A DNA stretch of 64,000 nt from Ascidia mentula (GCA_947561715.1 OX387197.1:19824266-19888265), one strand, 5' to 3'; positions 13,701 to 24,872 are shown, counted from the first letter of the stretch. Numbers and translations are program-made. Notes: generated by a model not told the origin, from the letters alone.

Positions 13701-16700
13701 CTGATGCGATATGTTCCAACACAGATGGGTCGTTTACTTGCAAATGTCGCAGAGGTCTCCAGCTTTTCGGTGAACAGTGCGTAGGTGGGTGGTGGAATGG
13801 CATAAAAAATATAACTTATGTAGAAAACATCAAATGTCGCACATATCTCCTGCATTGTTTAAATGAAAGATTTCTAGTAGTTAAAGGTTATCAGGCTACA
13901 ATATTTTCCACTGTTTCACATCTGACCAAACTATTATTGCTAAACAATTTAAGATCCACATATCTGCGAAAGGGATCCATGCAACAACAATGGGGACTGT
14001 ATTTCGAATCGCGGTACATTCTCCTGCAACTGTACAAAGTATTATTATGGTACAAGGTGCGAATATTACACAAGTCCATGTTTGAACGTCCCCTGCCAAA
14101 ATGGTGGAACTTGCATCGATTTGTCTGGAAGTTATGAATGCACTTGCACGACATCTCACACAGGTAATAAGTTTGGAACTAACAAGTGTAAGCATAGTTC
14201 GTTTGTAATGAAATTCTTTCAAGGACCTAATTGTGATTTGGATGCCGATGAATGTCAACTCGATACTCATCATTGCGATCCCAACTCAAAATGTGAAAAT
14301 ACCGTTGGAAGTTTTAAATGTATTTGCAATGAAGGATACAGGTGAGTGACGTAAAACGTTCCAAAAGATTTCCATTAACAGACTTGCAAAATTCACAGGG
14401 GAAACGGAAGAAAAAAATGTTACCGTATCCGACTGCTCCCATATGGGGAAAACGAACAAGATCAAATGCTCGAGATTGAAGACAACGTTGCTTCGCCCAC
14501 AATCAGGTACTTATAGCTGGTTTTTGAATATTGTGCTGGTTATTTTAACGCAATAACTTTCCAGGGCTTCGTACGCGATTCCTTTCGGTACAAAGAGGTT
14601 TAGGGATATGAGAGTAACCTCCAACGGTTTTATCTCCCTTGGATCTGGCGCATGGTTTGTTCAATATCTTATCCGCCCCTTCTACAACGGCTTTAATTTC
14701 TTTGACGTCTCTGTAATTGCACCATTCTGGGACGACTTTCATCCTAACATTAATAACAATGGGCGTGTTTATTATCAGGTACGTGATAGCTAGATTTTTA
14801 TTGTGTTTTATTTTGGCATTTCAGAAATATTTTACGATTTGCTGTTGAACTATTCGGAAAAAAATATAATACGTAACTCATATTACTTCAGGTTTATGAC
14901 AAGGGGTCAGAAACTTTGACAAACAAAAGCGAGGTTGTGGTCCATCAGGTTGCCAATCGCATAAACCATTACTATAAGCGCGATGACTTCGAGCCTTTGT
15001 TTGTATTAAAAGTCACATGGAGCGAAGTGGTTGTTTTTGATGAATACTACAACCGCAAATATGTTAGTGAATGACTAAATGATTTTCAGATTCAGAATTT
15101 TGCTCTCTGTTATATAATTAAAATATAATTCACCAACAGCCAAGCACATTCCAAGCGATCGTAGCGAGCGATGGGACGGACACTTATCTTATCTACAACT
15201 ACAAAGAAGACGCCATGTTATGGAATACACGAAAGAGATATTACTGGGGTAATCGGGCGTTGATTGGATACAACTTTGGATTAGGACAAGATTATATCGA
15301 GGCACAAGGAGATTACAGACCAGATCACCGAAATCAGACTGCAGGTAAGGCGGGGACTTGAGCTTGTGTTTACAGACTTGATAATTCAGGTTGTGTTTGA
15401 TAAGCAATAACAAAGAATGTATTGGCATTAACATTCTATGTGGATTTATTTATATGCACATCTCACGCAGGCGGACCAATCGGCCAATACTATTACCACG
15501 TAGCGAGCGGAGTTACAGACGAACAGAAAGCTGCAGCCACAACAGGTTGCTTGAAATGGGTGCTACGTGAACTCAATGATCCATGGGTACCTGATTTTGA
15601 GCCGTGCCCGTGCAACAGTCTGCAAGCCCGAATCGATCGCAGGTTCACGTGGTCGGTAGACGCTGAATTATACTTGAATTCAGTCTTTGACCAGGATCGA
15701 CCGGGACATTATCTGACAGCCAATGTAGATGAATGGACGTACGATGAAGGTAAATAAAACAAACTTCTTATGTATGTTCCCTCACTCCTGGATTTTGAAT
15801 TCGCTGAATTTCAGTTTTTTACGTAATTACAACCCTTTTTGGAAATTAAGTATAATATTTCTGAGGCACCGTTTATCGAGCACTTTTTTAAAAGTTGTAT
15901 CTATACGTTACGCCTGACGCGTGATTATTGTTGCCTTAAAAGATTTCCAACCTATACCAAGCTGCAGACAATGCATAGTGTTTCGAGTAATAAAAATCAT
16001 CATTAGAATGCTTTCTCGGAACGCACTATAGCCTGATCAAAACCCAAATTTTCCTACCTACTCATCAAACGACGTATCTAACCACAATTTAATATAATTT
16101 CTTTTGTAGTCGGTTTATCAAACTGCTACCAACCACGACTCAACAGCGGTCCAAGATGTTGTTACTCTCCACGCACCAGCTCATTTTCACGGTTCTGGGG
16201 TTGGTTGAGTCTCAGTCCCATCATATCGGGACCATTTTCAAGTAGATACGAGCGCGATCAGATTCCGATTTTTGAAAGGAATGCAAGTTGGTCTTGGGTT
16301 CGTCACAGAGACGAGGAGCTGTTTTACACGCAGTACAACAAGTCATTGGGTAGGTTTACGTACGTAGAAGTTTTCTTGGCTCGCATATTCAAACTAGTTA
16401 CATTACAACGTAAAAGTAGTACTTTCTTTCATTTCTTAGATTTTCATTTCCCTAAAATAATATCAAAGTTATTTTTATTAGAAAACGATCTCATTCCAAG
16501 AAGACAATGCTGTGTAGAGAGCAATGACGAAATTCTATGTGATTTGTACCAAGCACTACGACCGCCAGCCACTTGTTCCGGTTACATTCCGAGACGTATT
16601 TGTAAGTCATCTTTATTTGCAATACCAAAATTTAAAACATCAAAAAAGTTTTATTTCATGCTTATTTTAGCTTTTTTCTGGGGCGATCCCCACATTACAA

Positions 16701-19700
16701 CAAACGACGAGGTTACGTACAGTTTTAACGGATTGGGAGAGTATCATATGTTGTACGCTCCCGGTGTATTCTCCCTGCAAGCTCGCACCAAGAAGGCCAA
16801 GAAAGAAGATATGACCGAATCGGACGCAACTGTTTTTACCGCTTTTGCAGCAAAGGACCTTGCAACCGACACTTCTGGAACGGTAGACAATCCTATGATA
16901 CAAATTGTTTTGTTTACACTAATACTTTTGTGCAATTTGTAATCACAATCAGTTTTTGTACAGCATTTTGACAAATCCTTAACTTTGTGACCGACTGGTT
17001 GACACTTTAGAAATATTTAGGTTCAGTTTGAGGTTGACTTTTCGAGCGCAATTGGGGATGAAGTGATCGTGAAGGTAAATGGCGCTCTTGTGGAAAACAT
17101 AACAGACAGTAAGTTGCGCAATTCGGTTCAACGTATAACATTTGGAGCAATATAACCGCTTTTTAGCTGAAACAGTCGTGGAAGAAGTGAGTTTAACCTC
17201 CGCAAACGGAACTTACACCGCGACATTTCCCTCGTCGAATTCACTTTCTATAACATCCACCAACTTTCTCCTTACCATGCAGTTCACAGGAGACACAGCT
17301 ACACTGCAAAACTATTCACAGGGACTGATGGGTGAGTCATATCATTATCGATCTGGGGAGCACATAACACACAATATTTTTGCAGGTTACTGGGATGGAA
17401 TAAAAGAAAACGACTTCTTAATGAGAAACGGAACCACCCTTGATTGGATGACGCTGCAACCAACCGAAAATCAGGATATCTTAAACAACACATTGAATGA
17501 AAGAAGCATTTTCTCTTTTGGGCAAACATGTAACTACAATTTGTTTGTAAAATATGCAGCCATAAAATCTTTAAAATGTAACAAAAGCTGTTGAGCTGTA
17601 ATTACGTTTTGTATAACGTTGTATCTTCTATGCAGGGAAGTTGTTTAACGAAAGTGAAAGCTTCTTTAACTACACCGGTGAAACTGGCGACACATTCCAA
17701 GATCACAATCCCACATTAGCATCCGAACCTCCGTTCCTCGAAGATCTTGTGGCCGAACAACGAGGATTCTCTCACTTTGAGGGGATTCAGGCGAACTGTA
17801 CAACCAACAATGTACTTTCTACTACTTGTCTCTACGACGTGTTGATGACAAACCGAAGTGAAATCGGAGAAAACACCAAAGCAGAATCCGAGAGTTCGTC
17901 CACCATCACAGAAACTAATGGCAAGTTGTTGTTTTTTGTCCAAACTAGACTTATTTGACCAACTCCGAGCATTCAAAGAAAACAGAAAACACTTTTTAGC
18001 CAACTCTCTGCCCAACGTCACAATATCACCATCACCGTATATTTCCGTTATCAACGGCAAAAACACCCTGGTGACTGGAATAAGCGAAGAAGCTACTTTC
18101 AAAATTGAAGCCACTGACAGCGATGGACATAACGTGACGTTCAGAATCGCAATGGAAAATTCTATTAGTGGCCCTACTGTGAATAACAGTAAGTAGATAA
18201 ACGTGTATAATTTCAATTTTTTTTACATTCATATTTTTAATGCTAAATTAAGAACCATTCGAAAAGCCCGCAAAAGGCCGTTTTCATCTAAAATAAAAAA
18301 AAAAAATCTTACTTTTTCAGTAACCGGCGTTTTCTCTTGGACACCAACAAGTGACCACATAATTGCAAACACCACAAACATGACACTGACCGCAATCGCC
18401 ACTGATTCTCTGGGCGGTGAAACTATCATGAGGATCAATGTCAAACTCTGCCACTGTTTAAACAATGGAACTTGTGTGGTCGACAGTCCTATAGTAGGAA
18501 ATGAAAACTACCAGGTGAAAACGGACTGACATTTGAGTAAAAAGAACCGTTTTCCTCAATTGACTATTTTTGTAATAAGATGGACGATTTTATATGCTCA
18601 TTACATTGGAATTTTCCACACAACGCAGAAAAGGTTTATTTACAAGGGGGCATAAACAGATAATTTGAAAATAAATCGAAATAGGCTACAACATAACCAT
18701 CAAGGTTATAGGGTTAAAGTTGGGCTGATGTGGGTAAAGTTATATCAGTAATAAAACTGATGTAAACAAACGTTCTTATAAGTTGAATAAAAAAACCTGT
18801 GCCACGACCGGGTCTTTCTATCAGGTCAATTAAATCCCAAGTGTAACTGAGAATAAAGAAAGAGGGTGATTGTCTGTGAGGAAATCATCTTCATACTGGC
18901 ACCTGACTCCAAAAACATACATATCCTTTATTGTTTGACACTGTCCATGTCATTCATAATTATATTTATTGTTTTTGTGCGCGATAACTTTGTGCTCAAC
19001 AAAAATCATTTCATTTGTGTTTGTATCTGTTAAAATATAATCCCATGTTTTGTCAAATAGTTTGAACAACGCAATCATTTTTTTTCAAGATCGTTGACTG
19101 TAACTGCACTGAGGCTTACACCGGTTCTAATTGTTCCGAGGATAGAAACGGTTGCCTTTTATCAGCCTGTTTCACCAACGTCACATGTACAGATGTTCCA
19201 GCTCCAGGAGTTGGTGAAAGTTGCGGGGATTGTCCGGAAGGAACAACAGGTAAAGCATGTTTTTAGGTTATTCTGCAGAATATTTTATAACGATATTAAT
19301 GTCCAAATTAGTACGCTACATTTAAAAAGTTTGGAAAGGCTTAAAGTTTTTGATCTGTGCGGCACGGTTAGGTGATGGACGAAACTGTACGAATATTGAC
19401 ATGTGCGATTTGAACCCATGTGAACATATGTGCGAGTCCATCTACAACGGCTTTATATGTTCTTGTAATGACGGATATGTTTTGGAGAACACAACACAAT
19501 GTCGTGATGTGGATGAATGCACCGGCGATCCTTGCACTATGGTCCAACACTCACACTGTGTGAATACGATTGGAAACTACAGGTGAGATAATTGAATCAT
19601 TTTTTCATTTAGGTACTTTTTTATAACGCGTTAATGCTATTAAAGTTTGTAATTCAACATGCATGAGAACAATATTTTTCATACAGTTGTGTGTGCAACA

Positions 19701-22700
19701 ATGGGTTTACGAGCAACACTTCGGAGGTTTGTCAAAACATCGACGAATGTACGACTGGCTTTCACAACTGTTCTCTCAATTCAACTTCTTGCCAGGACCT
19801 CCCTGGTTCGTTTACATGTCCATGTCTACCAAACTTTATGAGGTATGTTTACTTCATTGATGTTTTGGTTCTTCAACTTACCATCGTACTCTCAGAAATG
19901 CCACTGATGGGAAGGAGACTTCTTGTGTGGATTTGGACGAGTGCGAGCAAGGATTACACAACTGCGATAATCAGACAGAAATATGCGTCAATGAAGCTCC
20001 TTTATTTAGTTGCATTTGCAAGTAAGCTTAAATAGTACTTTCAGTATATTTTGGAAGCGTTGCTTTATGTTGTTGCGTTATGAAATATGATAGGAAAACT
20101 ATGTCAAAATTTTTACAAATTAAAAAATGTTTACAATAGAGACGGTTTTAAAACTGAGAACGAAATTTGTGTTGACATCGAAGAATGTTCGGACACAAAC
20201 CTAAATACGTGTGACAACAATACTTCGAGTTGCGTTGAAACAAACGGTGGATATTACTGCAAGTGTTTGGCCGGTTATCAAACCAACAACATGGTAATAT
20301 TGGGTTTTAAAATGAGATAATGAAAAATTGTTTGTCTACAAAAGATTTTTAAAGCATCAACTTTATCAGCACATGAAAATGGTCATACATACGAGGACCA
20401 ATAAATTTGTCTTGATTTAGACTTGCATCGACATTGATGAATGTTTGAATAAAACTATTTACTGTCCGCTGAAATCTATATGCGACAACTGGGAAGGTGG
20501 CTATAACTGTTCCTGTCGGGATGGATACGAGATGAATGCGGACGGTGTAAGTTTTGTTGTTGAATCGTAAAAAATCTGTACGACCAATATTTACAATTTT
20601 CACAGACTTGCGTCGATGTAGACGAGTGCCTAAAAAACTCCAGTATATGTCCAAATGAATTGCATTGCTACAACACGGAGGGAGCATACAACTGTTCATG
20701 TTTAACTGGATACCATCTGTTATTGAATGGAGTAAGTGTGATTTGATGTTGTATGAGAAAATATATTAATTGACGTAGTTTATTGTGCGTAACTAATAAA
20801 TTCACATTATTGTGTAGACTTGCGTAGACGAAGACGAGTGCCACGATTCCAACCCCTGTCCAGAGGGAGCCTCGTGCCTGAATCATGTGGGTGGTTACAG
20901 TTGTTTTTGCCCCATCGGGTACCTGTTTCTTGAAAACGGAGTAAGTATAGTAAAGTAAGACTACTCGTAAGAATAGATTTCCTGAATTTATAGCGCAATA
21001 ACATATAAATTTAAAAAAAACAAAAAAAAATTTTGGTGGTCAAAAGCTAAAGCACTACAATATTTTTTTCTATTATACGCAGACGTGCACTGACATGGAC
21101 GAATGTGAAAATGAGACAGTTTGTCCTGGAGAAATGATCTGCAACAACACACATGGAAGTTATACTTGCTTGTGTCCGTCAGGGTACCATAGAGCTGAGG
21201 ACAGGGCAAGTATTTTTGAAAATGCGTGACAAGTGTTTTGGGGCATTCGATTTTATTTTAAATTAAACTTACACAACGGAACGTAACCACATGTTTTTAA
21301 GTGTGTTCTGTTTGGGTGTATTCAGACATGCATTGACATTGATGAGTGTTTGAATGAAACTACTTCACCGGGTGATGATGTTTGTCCCACTGGACAACTA
21401 TGTGTCAACGTTGATGGCAGCTATTATTGTTCCTGTCCCGCGGGATATCAAATATCCGAAGACGGGGTGAGGTTTTGATGGTTGACTTAATGAAATATGT
21501 GTAATGTTTGAAAATTAAATTTTTTGTTATGCAGACTTGTAACAATACGAACGTTTGTTTTGAACACAATTGTCCAGCTGAATATTCGTGTTTGGAAGTT
21601 GACAGCAATGAAGTGTGTCGATGTCAAGATGTGAACGGATGTTTATGTAACTTTTCTTGATACAAACTCTTTTTTTTAGTTGCCTAGTAAATTTTGTAAA
21701 AAGTTAAAAACGTCAAAACCACCAGATTTTTCTGAGCATTTGCTGGAGTTTTTTCCTTCAACGTCAATTAACCTGACCTTTACTATAAACTATTTTCTTC
21801 TTTGACAGTAAACCCCCGATTAACCCCCGTTTCCGTGTTGCAAGCGGGCACTGACAAAATTGAAGTTTTGATAGACAGTGGCGCACTTTACCAAGAATAC
21901 GAGGTTAATTTAGTTTATTTATCAGTATACTGCCAACATTAACACGTGCATGTTTACACTGACAGGTGCGAGCAGTTGATGGAAATGGCACAATAAAGAG
22001 TGTTATCAGCATAGGAACCGTTGCGGTTGTAAGGGATCTGATGCCAAATACAAAATATTTAATAAGTGCGAGGGTCAGAAAGCTAAAAACTTTGGGTTAC
22101 ATTTTTGACCGTTTGAACTTCAGCAAACCGGTTCCGGTAACTACAGGTAATTTGTCTTCTTTCAACCCTTGCTTTCAATTTCAATGCTTGTTCTTGGCTT
22201 TGTCTTAGTGTTGAAAATAAACATATTTTTATAGATACAATCAAGCTTGCAATGGAGGTGACTTTAGTTGGTCAAAATTACACCGTTGAACTAAATAACA
22301 TCGATTCTCCCTACTCAATTGCTCTGCGTCGTCAATACGAAAGTGAATTTACTGCAGGGCTAAAATCCGTAATGGGGAACGTCACTACGCAGTTTCTGAA
22401 TGTTTCGTTTATAGCCTTCAGGTAAGTCATGAAACAAGCATGTCAGTCAGGAGATCACAAGTGGGGCGTTTGTTGGGGCGTTGATGTGCTGACAATGTTG
22501 GGAGAAAAGCCTATTTGAGTACCTGTGGTCAAAAGATAAGTCTTTCTCAACTTGTCTGTTGACCACTTTCGATGCATTCTTGAGACAACAAAAATTCTTA
22601 TTACAGTATTATCAACTGCAATTTAGTGTTATTATAATTATGGGCCAAAAAGTCACATTACTAAGTCAATGACGCACAAACAAGCACGCCAATGTAAAAT

Positions 22701-24872
22701 TAGCCTCGGCGATCCGTATCACATATTGTTGGACTTCAACCGAATCAAATCACATATTGTGCAGAAATGGCAGTGTTGTAGCTTCGGCTAGGGGATCGCT
22801 TAATACGAACAATGCAAGATTTGCATCTGCAGACGTTGATGGATCAGGCCTAAATGCATCATTGTTTGAAAATCTTGCAACAAGTATGTTTTTGTACTAA
22901 CAAATAAAATCGATTTCACACACAGAGTATTGTAGTTATGTCATATACATCGTCGCCAAACATATTGGCAAAGCTCCATACGCTCTGGTGTAAATAGTTG
23001 TTTATTTTGTCAGTAAAATCCATCCCTCCGAGCCCAGCAAACTTGCGCGTCACCAACATTACAACCTCTTCAATCACTTTTGGATTTGAGAGCGTGCCTG
23101 GTTCATTGTTGTATGAACTGGAACGTAAGTTCTAAACATAAACATTGTCTACTAAAGTTAGTTAGTATGCGTTAAAGAACAAACTCAAAAAGTCACCTTT
23201 GATTGCAGTGACCTGTCCAGGAAATAGAGTGATTAAAATTGTTAGTACCACAGTCATCACCATAGACGGTTTACCGTCAAACGAAGTGTGCTCAGGGCGG
23301 GTGAGGACACTGGCTATCGTCAACGGATCAAATTCTAGAGCATTCTCGGATTTCAGCAACTCACTCGTCGCATCCACGTGTAATAACATGTGCTTTTAAA
23401 AAAAATGTTTTTCAATGAAACAATTTATTTTCAATTTGGCATATAGAGATGCTTCTTATTCTTCATGTTTTGTAACATAGTTTTGTTTAGCGCCTTCTGT
23501 CACTCCACTTGGGATTGCATCAATCACGATAAATTCTCTCGTCGTTTCGATCGCTTCCATATCCCGCGCCACCAGTTATCACGTGACGGCTGAAGGAATT
23601 ATTCCGGTTCACGCCCAACCATCATCAAGTAGTGCAATCAACTTCACCATAACAGGCCTCAGTCAAGCAACAACGTACGATTTTTTGGTAACGGTTGTTA
23701 CCAATGATGTACTAGGAATGGAACGAAATGGAACTGGAAGGGTTACTGCGACTACAGCTGGTTAGCAATACAAAATTACTTTAATTACTTTGAACTAGAC
23801 AGTGTTAAAAACAGCAAATTCTGTGTAAATGCTCGTGCTCATTTTTTTCAGTGGTGTCCATGAAAGTCCTTTGAATTCCTCCTCAAAAAACGAAAACTGT
23901 TCTGATAATTATCTGCGCAAAAAAGCCATAATAGTCAATGAGAGCTTCGACCTGTAAGGTCTCACCAGTGCAGCTGGTGACCGTGGCACATGCTATAGCT
24001 GTTAGACTACTGTTCTGATAATGTTTCATATTGTCTGGCGGACAATTCAAAGCAAATATGTGCGGATTTTTAGGCGATTATCCTAATAAATTTAAATGCC
24101 CTTGTGCAGACTTCGATGAATGCATGGAAACCCCGAGTGTCTGTCCACAAGGTGCAACGTGTAACAATACCTTTGGCAGTTTCGAGTGCATGTGCGGAAA
24201 AGGCTTTCATCACAATTTAACAACCAACAGCTGTGTCGGTGAGTGACTACTTTGTCAAATGTTTCACTTTTCAAAACTTTGTTTGCAGTTGTACCGTATG
24301 ACGAATTGCGGTTTTTCTGTTTTACCACAAAGCACATTATCCCTGAGATAAAATAACGATTTCAGTTTTTTGTAGGATTTTGCTCAATGAACTTGGATTA
24401 CTGTAAATATGGTGGGACGTGCTTCCAAGATTCATCCGGACTTCCTGTTTGCAAGTAAGTTGAACATAGTCGCTTGAAACCCATTGGCGCAACGCTATGG
24501 GTGCTTTTCCAGTAATCAATAATAACAAGGCAACCTTAACACATTTTGTACTTGTTGTTGCACTTAAGCAATCACTAGCCGGATTAGGTTAAATCAAATT
24601 TATGCTAAAGAAAGTGTATGTTGATTTGTAGATGTGCGTCTGGCTACCAGGGTGAGCGCTGTGAAAAAGCTGGTAAGTCGTGCAACGATAAAGAAATGAT
24701 GGGATGTTTTCTTAGATAATAACTTGTTTACCTTAACATAGATACTCCCGATAATTCTTGGAAGATTGCTGTTGGTGTTGTGGGAGGAATTATGCTTGTT
24801 GTTCTTATTGTCGCCGTGGTTGTGATGTCATACAAAAGAAATCAGAGAAGCGAGAAGTATCGTAGCGTTTAG
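1800..24872 (+). CDS. Gene B: complete MUC4-like type I membrane protein with six copies of an unfamiliar module
   Basis: A complete spliced gene of about 84 exons. Exon 1800-1863 encodes a signal peptide ([15 protein letters not shown]...) and ends in phase 1. Exon 2077-2118 is a short Thr/Asn-rich spacer. Six tandem modules follow (2308-12763), then an FN3-like exon (13055-13294), EGFs (13542-14341), NIDO (14399-15344), AMOP (15471-16601), VWD with GDPH and the region after it (16671-19249), EGFs (19372-21646), FN3 (21809-22146), SEA (22235-22883), two FN3 (23014-23760), EGFs (24110-24672), and a transmembrane exon (24742-24872) ending in TAG. NIDO-AMOP-VWD in this order is the hallmark of MUC4-like adhesive mucins, so a cell-surface adhesion or barrier role is likely. 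Every junction used keeps frame, with no stop or frameshift in the exons traced. Five introns appear to use GC donors. Boundaries are read by eye from splice sites and comparison with gene C. Confidence 0.85.
2308..5148 (+). repeat. Gene B module B1 (novel six-exon module)
   Basis: Exons a 2308-2477, b 2528-2586, c 2762-2855, d 2975-3124, e 4476-4597 and f 5066-5148. Motifs in order: [72 protein letters not shown]. The GG-N-M-Y-GN motif of exon a is altered here ([10 protein letters not shown] then GNE). Intron d-e is the longest in the gene B array (1.35 kb) and carries repeat sequence. The linker to B2 is exon 5433-5474. Confidence 0.85.
3226..4390. repeat. Dispersed repeat family, copy 2 (gene B intron 3125-4475)
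   Basis: Most of this 1.35-kb intron resembles the other two repeat sites. Its left part (CGGTCATGGCAACTTTGCG at about 3235) recurs at about 62338, and its right part (4118-4380) recurs at 851-1140. The other module introns are much shorter, so an insertion in an ancestral short intron fits. I see no coding sequence or clear terminal inverted repeats. Confidence 0.55.
5541..6589 (+). repeat. Gene B module B2
   Basis: Exons a 5541-5692, b 5749-5804, c 5869-5968, d 6052-6195, e 6312-6439, f 6510-6589: the most compact module, about 1.05 kb. Exon a reads [16 protein letters not shown] then [11 protein letters not shown]. Exon d keeps the single cysteine ([12 protein letters not shown]) and exon f reads [13 protein letters not shown]. 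The following 6590-7238 is intron without recognisable content. The linker to B3 is 7239-7274. Confidence 0.85.
7452..8700 (+). repeat. Gene B module B3
   Basis: Exons a 7452-7600, b 7661-7716, c 7812-7911, d 8138-8281, e 8358-8473, f 8618-8700. Exon a carries [16 protein letters not shown] and [11 protein letters not shown]; exon b ends AEYNRTY; exon d reads [16 protein letters not shown] and [10 protein letters not shown]; exon f [13 protein letters not shown]. The linker to B4 is 8820-8855. Confidence 0.85.
8927..10026 (+). repeat. Gene B module B4, with a GC-AG intron
   Basis: Exons a 8927-9081, b 9144-9199, c 9269-9368, d 9479-9625, e 9695-9812, f 9947-10026. Exon b ends at the usual TACAG but the intron starts GCAAGA instead of GT. 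Exon d starts after a TTTAAG acceptor and reads [17 protein letters not shown], ending [12 protein letters not shown]. Linker to B5: 10094-10129. Confidence 0.8.
10194..11544 (+). repeat. Gene B module B5, with a probable GC-AG intron
   Basis: Exons a 10194-10351, b 10409-10464, c 10515-10614, d 10971-11120, e 11248-11372, f 11465-11544. Exon a has [12 protein letters not shown]; exon c ends YWIK. Exon d ends [12 protein letters not shown] followed by GCTAGT, so the phase-0 junction shared by all other modules needs a GC donor here. Exon e has a run of four Tyr. Linker to B6: 11600-11635. Confidence 0.8.
11714..12763 (+). repeat. Gene B module B6 (last module of gene B)
   Basis: Exons a 11714-11868, b 11927-11982, c 12049-12148, d 12248-12400, e 12476-12597, f 12675-12763. 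Motifs: [69 protein letters not shown]. Exon 12889-12921 links it to the FN3-like domain, showing that every module ends with its own linker exon. Confidence 0.85.
13055..13294 (+). other. Gene B FN3-like domain after the module array
   Basis: One phase 1-1 exon of 240 bp. The translation has the alternating strands of a fibronectin type III domain, with [18 protein letters not shown] near the end and LLTVKT as last strand. The gene C counterpart is 53003-53242. The exon ends ACAG followed by GCATGT, a GC donor, where gene C has GTATGT. Confidence 0.65.
13542..14341 (+). other. Gene B EGF cluster before NIDO
   Basis: Three exons: 13542-13784 (an EGF-like domain and a calcium-binding EGF starting [12 protein letters not shown]), 13954-14163 (two plain EGFs, [12 protein letters not shown] and [12 protein letters not shown]) and 14224-14341 ([12 protein letters not shown]). 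The same three-exon set occurs in gene C at 53340-54226. DxxEC starts mark Ca-binding EGFs. Confidence 0.85.
14399..15344 (+). other. Gene B NIDO domain
   Basis: Exons 14399-14506, 14565-14778, 14892-15062 and 15140-15344 encode a nidogen-type NIDO domain: [57 protein letters not shown] occurs in nidogen, tectorin, SUSD2 and MUC4. Gene C has the same four exons at 54284-55388. Confidence 0.9.
15471..16601 (+). other. Gene B AMOP domain region
   Basis: Exons 15471-15749, 16110-16349 and 16482-16601. The core is [20 protein letters not shown] then [13 protein letters not shown]; cysteine-rich NCYQP, RCCY and [10 protein letters not shown] parts follow. AMOP sits between NIDO and VWD in MUC4 and SUSD2, as here, and is thought to act in adhesion. 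Confidence 0.85.
16671..19249 (+). other. Gene B VWD domain with GDPH and MUC4-type region after it
   Basis: Exons 16671-16906, 17021-17108, 17167-17331, 17385-17529, 17636-17920, 18000-18188, 18321-18513 and 19090-19249. The VWD starts [10 protein letters not shown], with GDPH codons at 16682-16693, then a strand-rich stretch, [20 protein letters not shown], a phenylalanine-rich SFFNYTGE region and a CxCLNNGTC EGF-like end. Exon 17636-17920 ends before a GC donor (GCAAGT). GDPH is the known acid-labile cleavage site in MUC4-type VWD domains. From about 16692 to 17894 the DNA, introns included, is nearly identical to gene C. Confidence 0.9.
19372..21646 (+). other. Gene B EGF and calcium-binding EGF array
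   Basis: Ten exons: 19372-19582, 19687-19842, 19896-20021, 20140-20293, 20421-20546, 20606-20731, 20818-20940, 21083-21205, 21326-21466 and 21535-21646. Repeated DxDEC starts mark calcium-binding EGFs. The five exons from 20421 to 21466 are phase 0-0 units whose introns fall just before the last cysteine of each EGF (NG or DG, intron, TCxDxDEC). The exon ending at 21205 has a GC donor. The last exon ([12 protein letters not shown]) is atypical, with no DxDEC. Confidence 0.85.
21809..22146 (+). other. Gene B FN3-like domain split over two exons
   Basis: Exons 21809-21903 and 21966-22146. [18 protein letters not shown] opens and [17 protein letters not shown] followed by VPVTT closes, the usual C-terminal pattern of FN3. 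The gene C counterpart is 63295-63389 plus 63445-63625. Confidence 0.7.
22235..22883 (+). other. Gene B SEA domain with GSVVA motif
   Basis: Exons 22235-22421 and 22765-22883. The first encodes [17 protein letters not shown] and a helix ending [10 protein letters not shown]; the second begins [13 protein letters not shown] domains of membrane mucins autocleave at G/SVVV inside a hairpin, and GS here falls at 22769-22774, so cleavage is plausible. The intron interrupts just before the motif. Gene C reads GSTVA. Confidence 0.75.
23014..23760 (+). other. Gene B two FN3 domains between SEA and the last EGFs
   Basis: The first FN3 is split over 23014-23124 ([21 protein letters not shown]) and 23209-23378; the second is one exon, 23491-23760 ([18 protein letters not shown], then [18 protein letters not shown]). 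The following 23761-24109 is intron without recognisable content. Confidence 0.75.
24110..24872 (+). other. Gene B terminal EGFs, transmembrane helix and tail
   Basis: Exon 24110-24238 is a calcium-binding EGF ([12 protein letters not shown]). Exons 24376-24454 and 24632-24672 form a plain EGF (YCKYGGTC, then [10 protein letters not shown]). Exon 24742-24872 encodes [12 protein letters not shown], a hydrophobic helix of about 22 residues ending VVVMSY, and the basic tail [12 protein letters not shown] before TAG (870-872 of the 24-kb block). The short tail argues against intracellular signalling domains. Confidence 0.88.

Noticed and set aside
16667-16974. Overlapping minus-strand ORFs over the VWD exon, repeated at 56753-57117
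   Set aside because: They mirror the coding strand of a conserved exon, and both copies keep them only because the DNA is nearly identical. They have no splice or domain support.
23940-24015. Stretch with complementary GGTCTCACCAGTGCAGCTGGTGACC-like parts, considered as a tRNA or SINE head
   Set aside because: No cloverleaf, anticodon loop or proper A and B boxes could be drawn; it lies in an intron of gene B.
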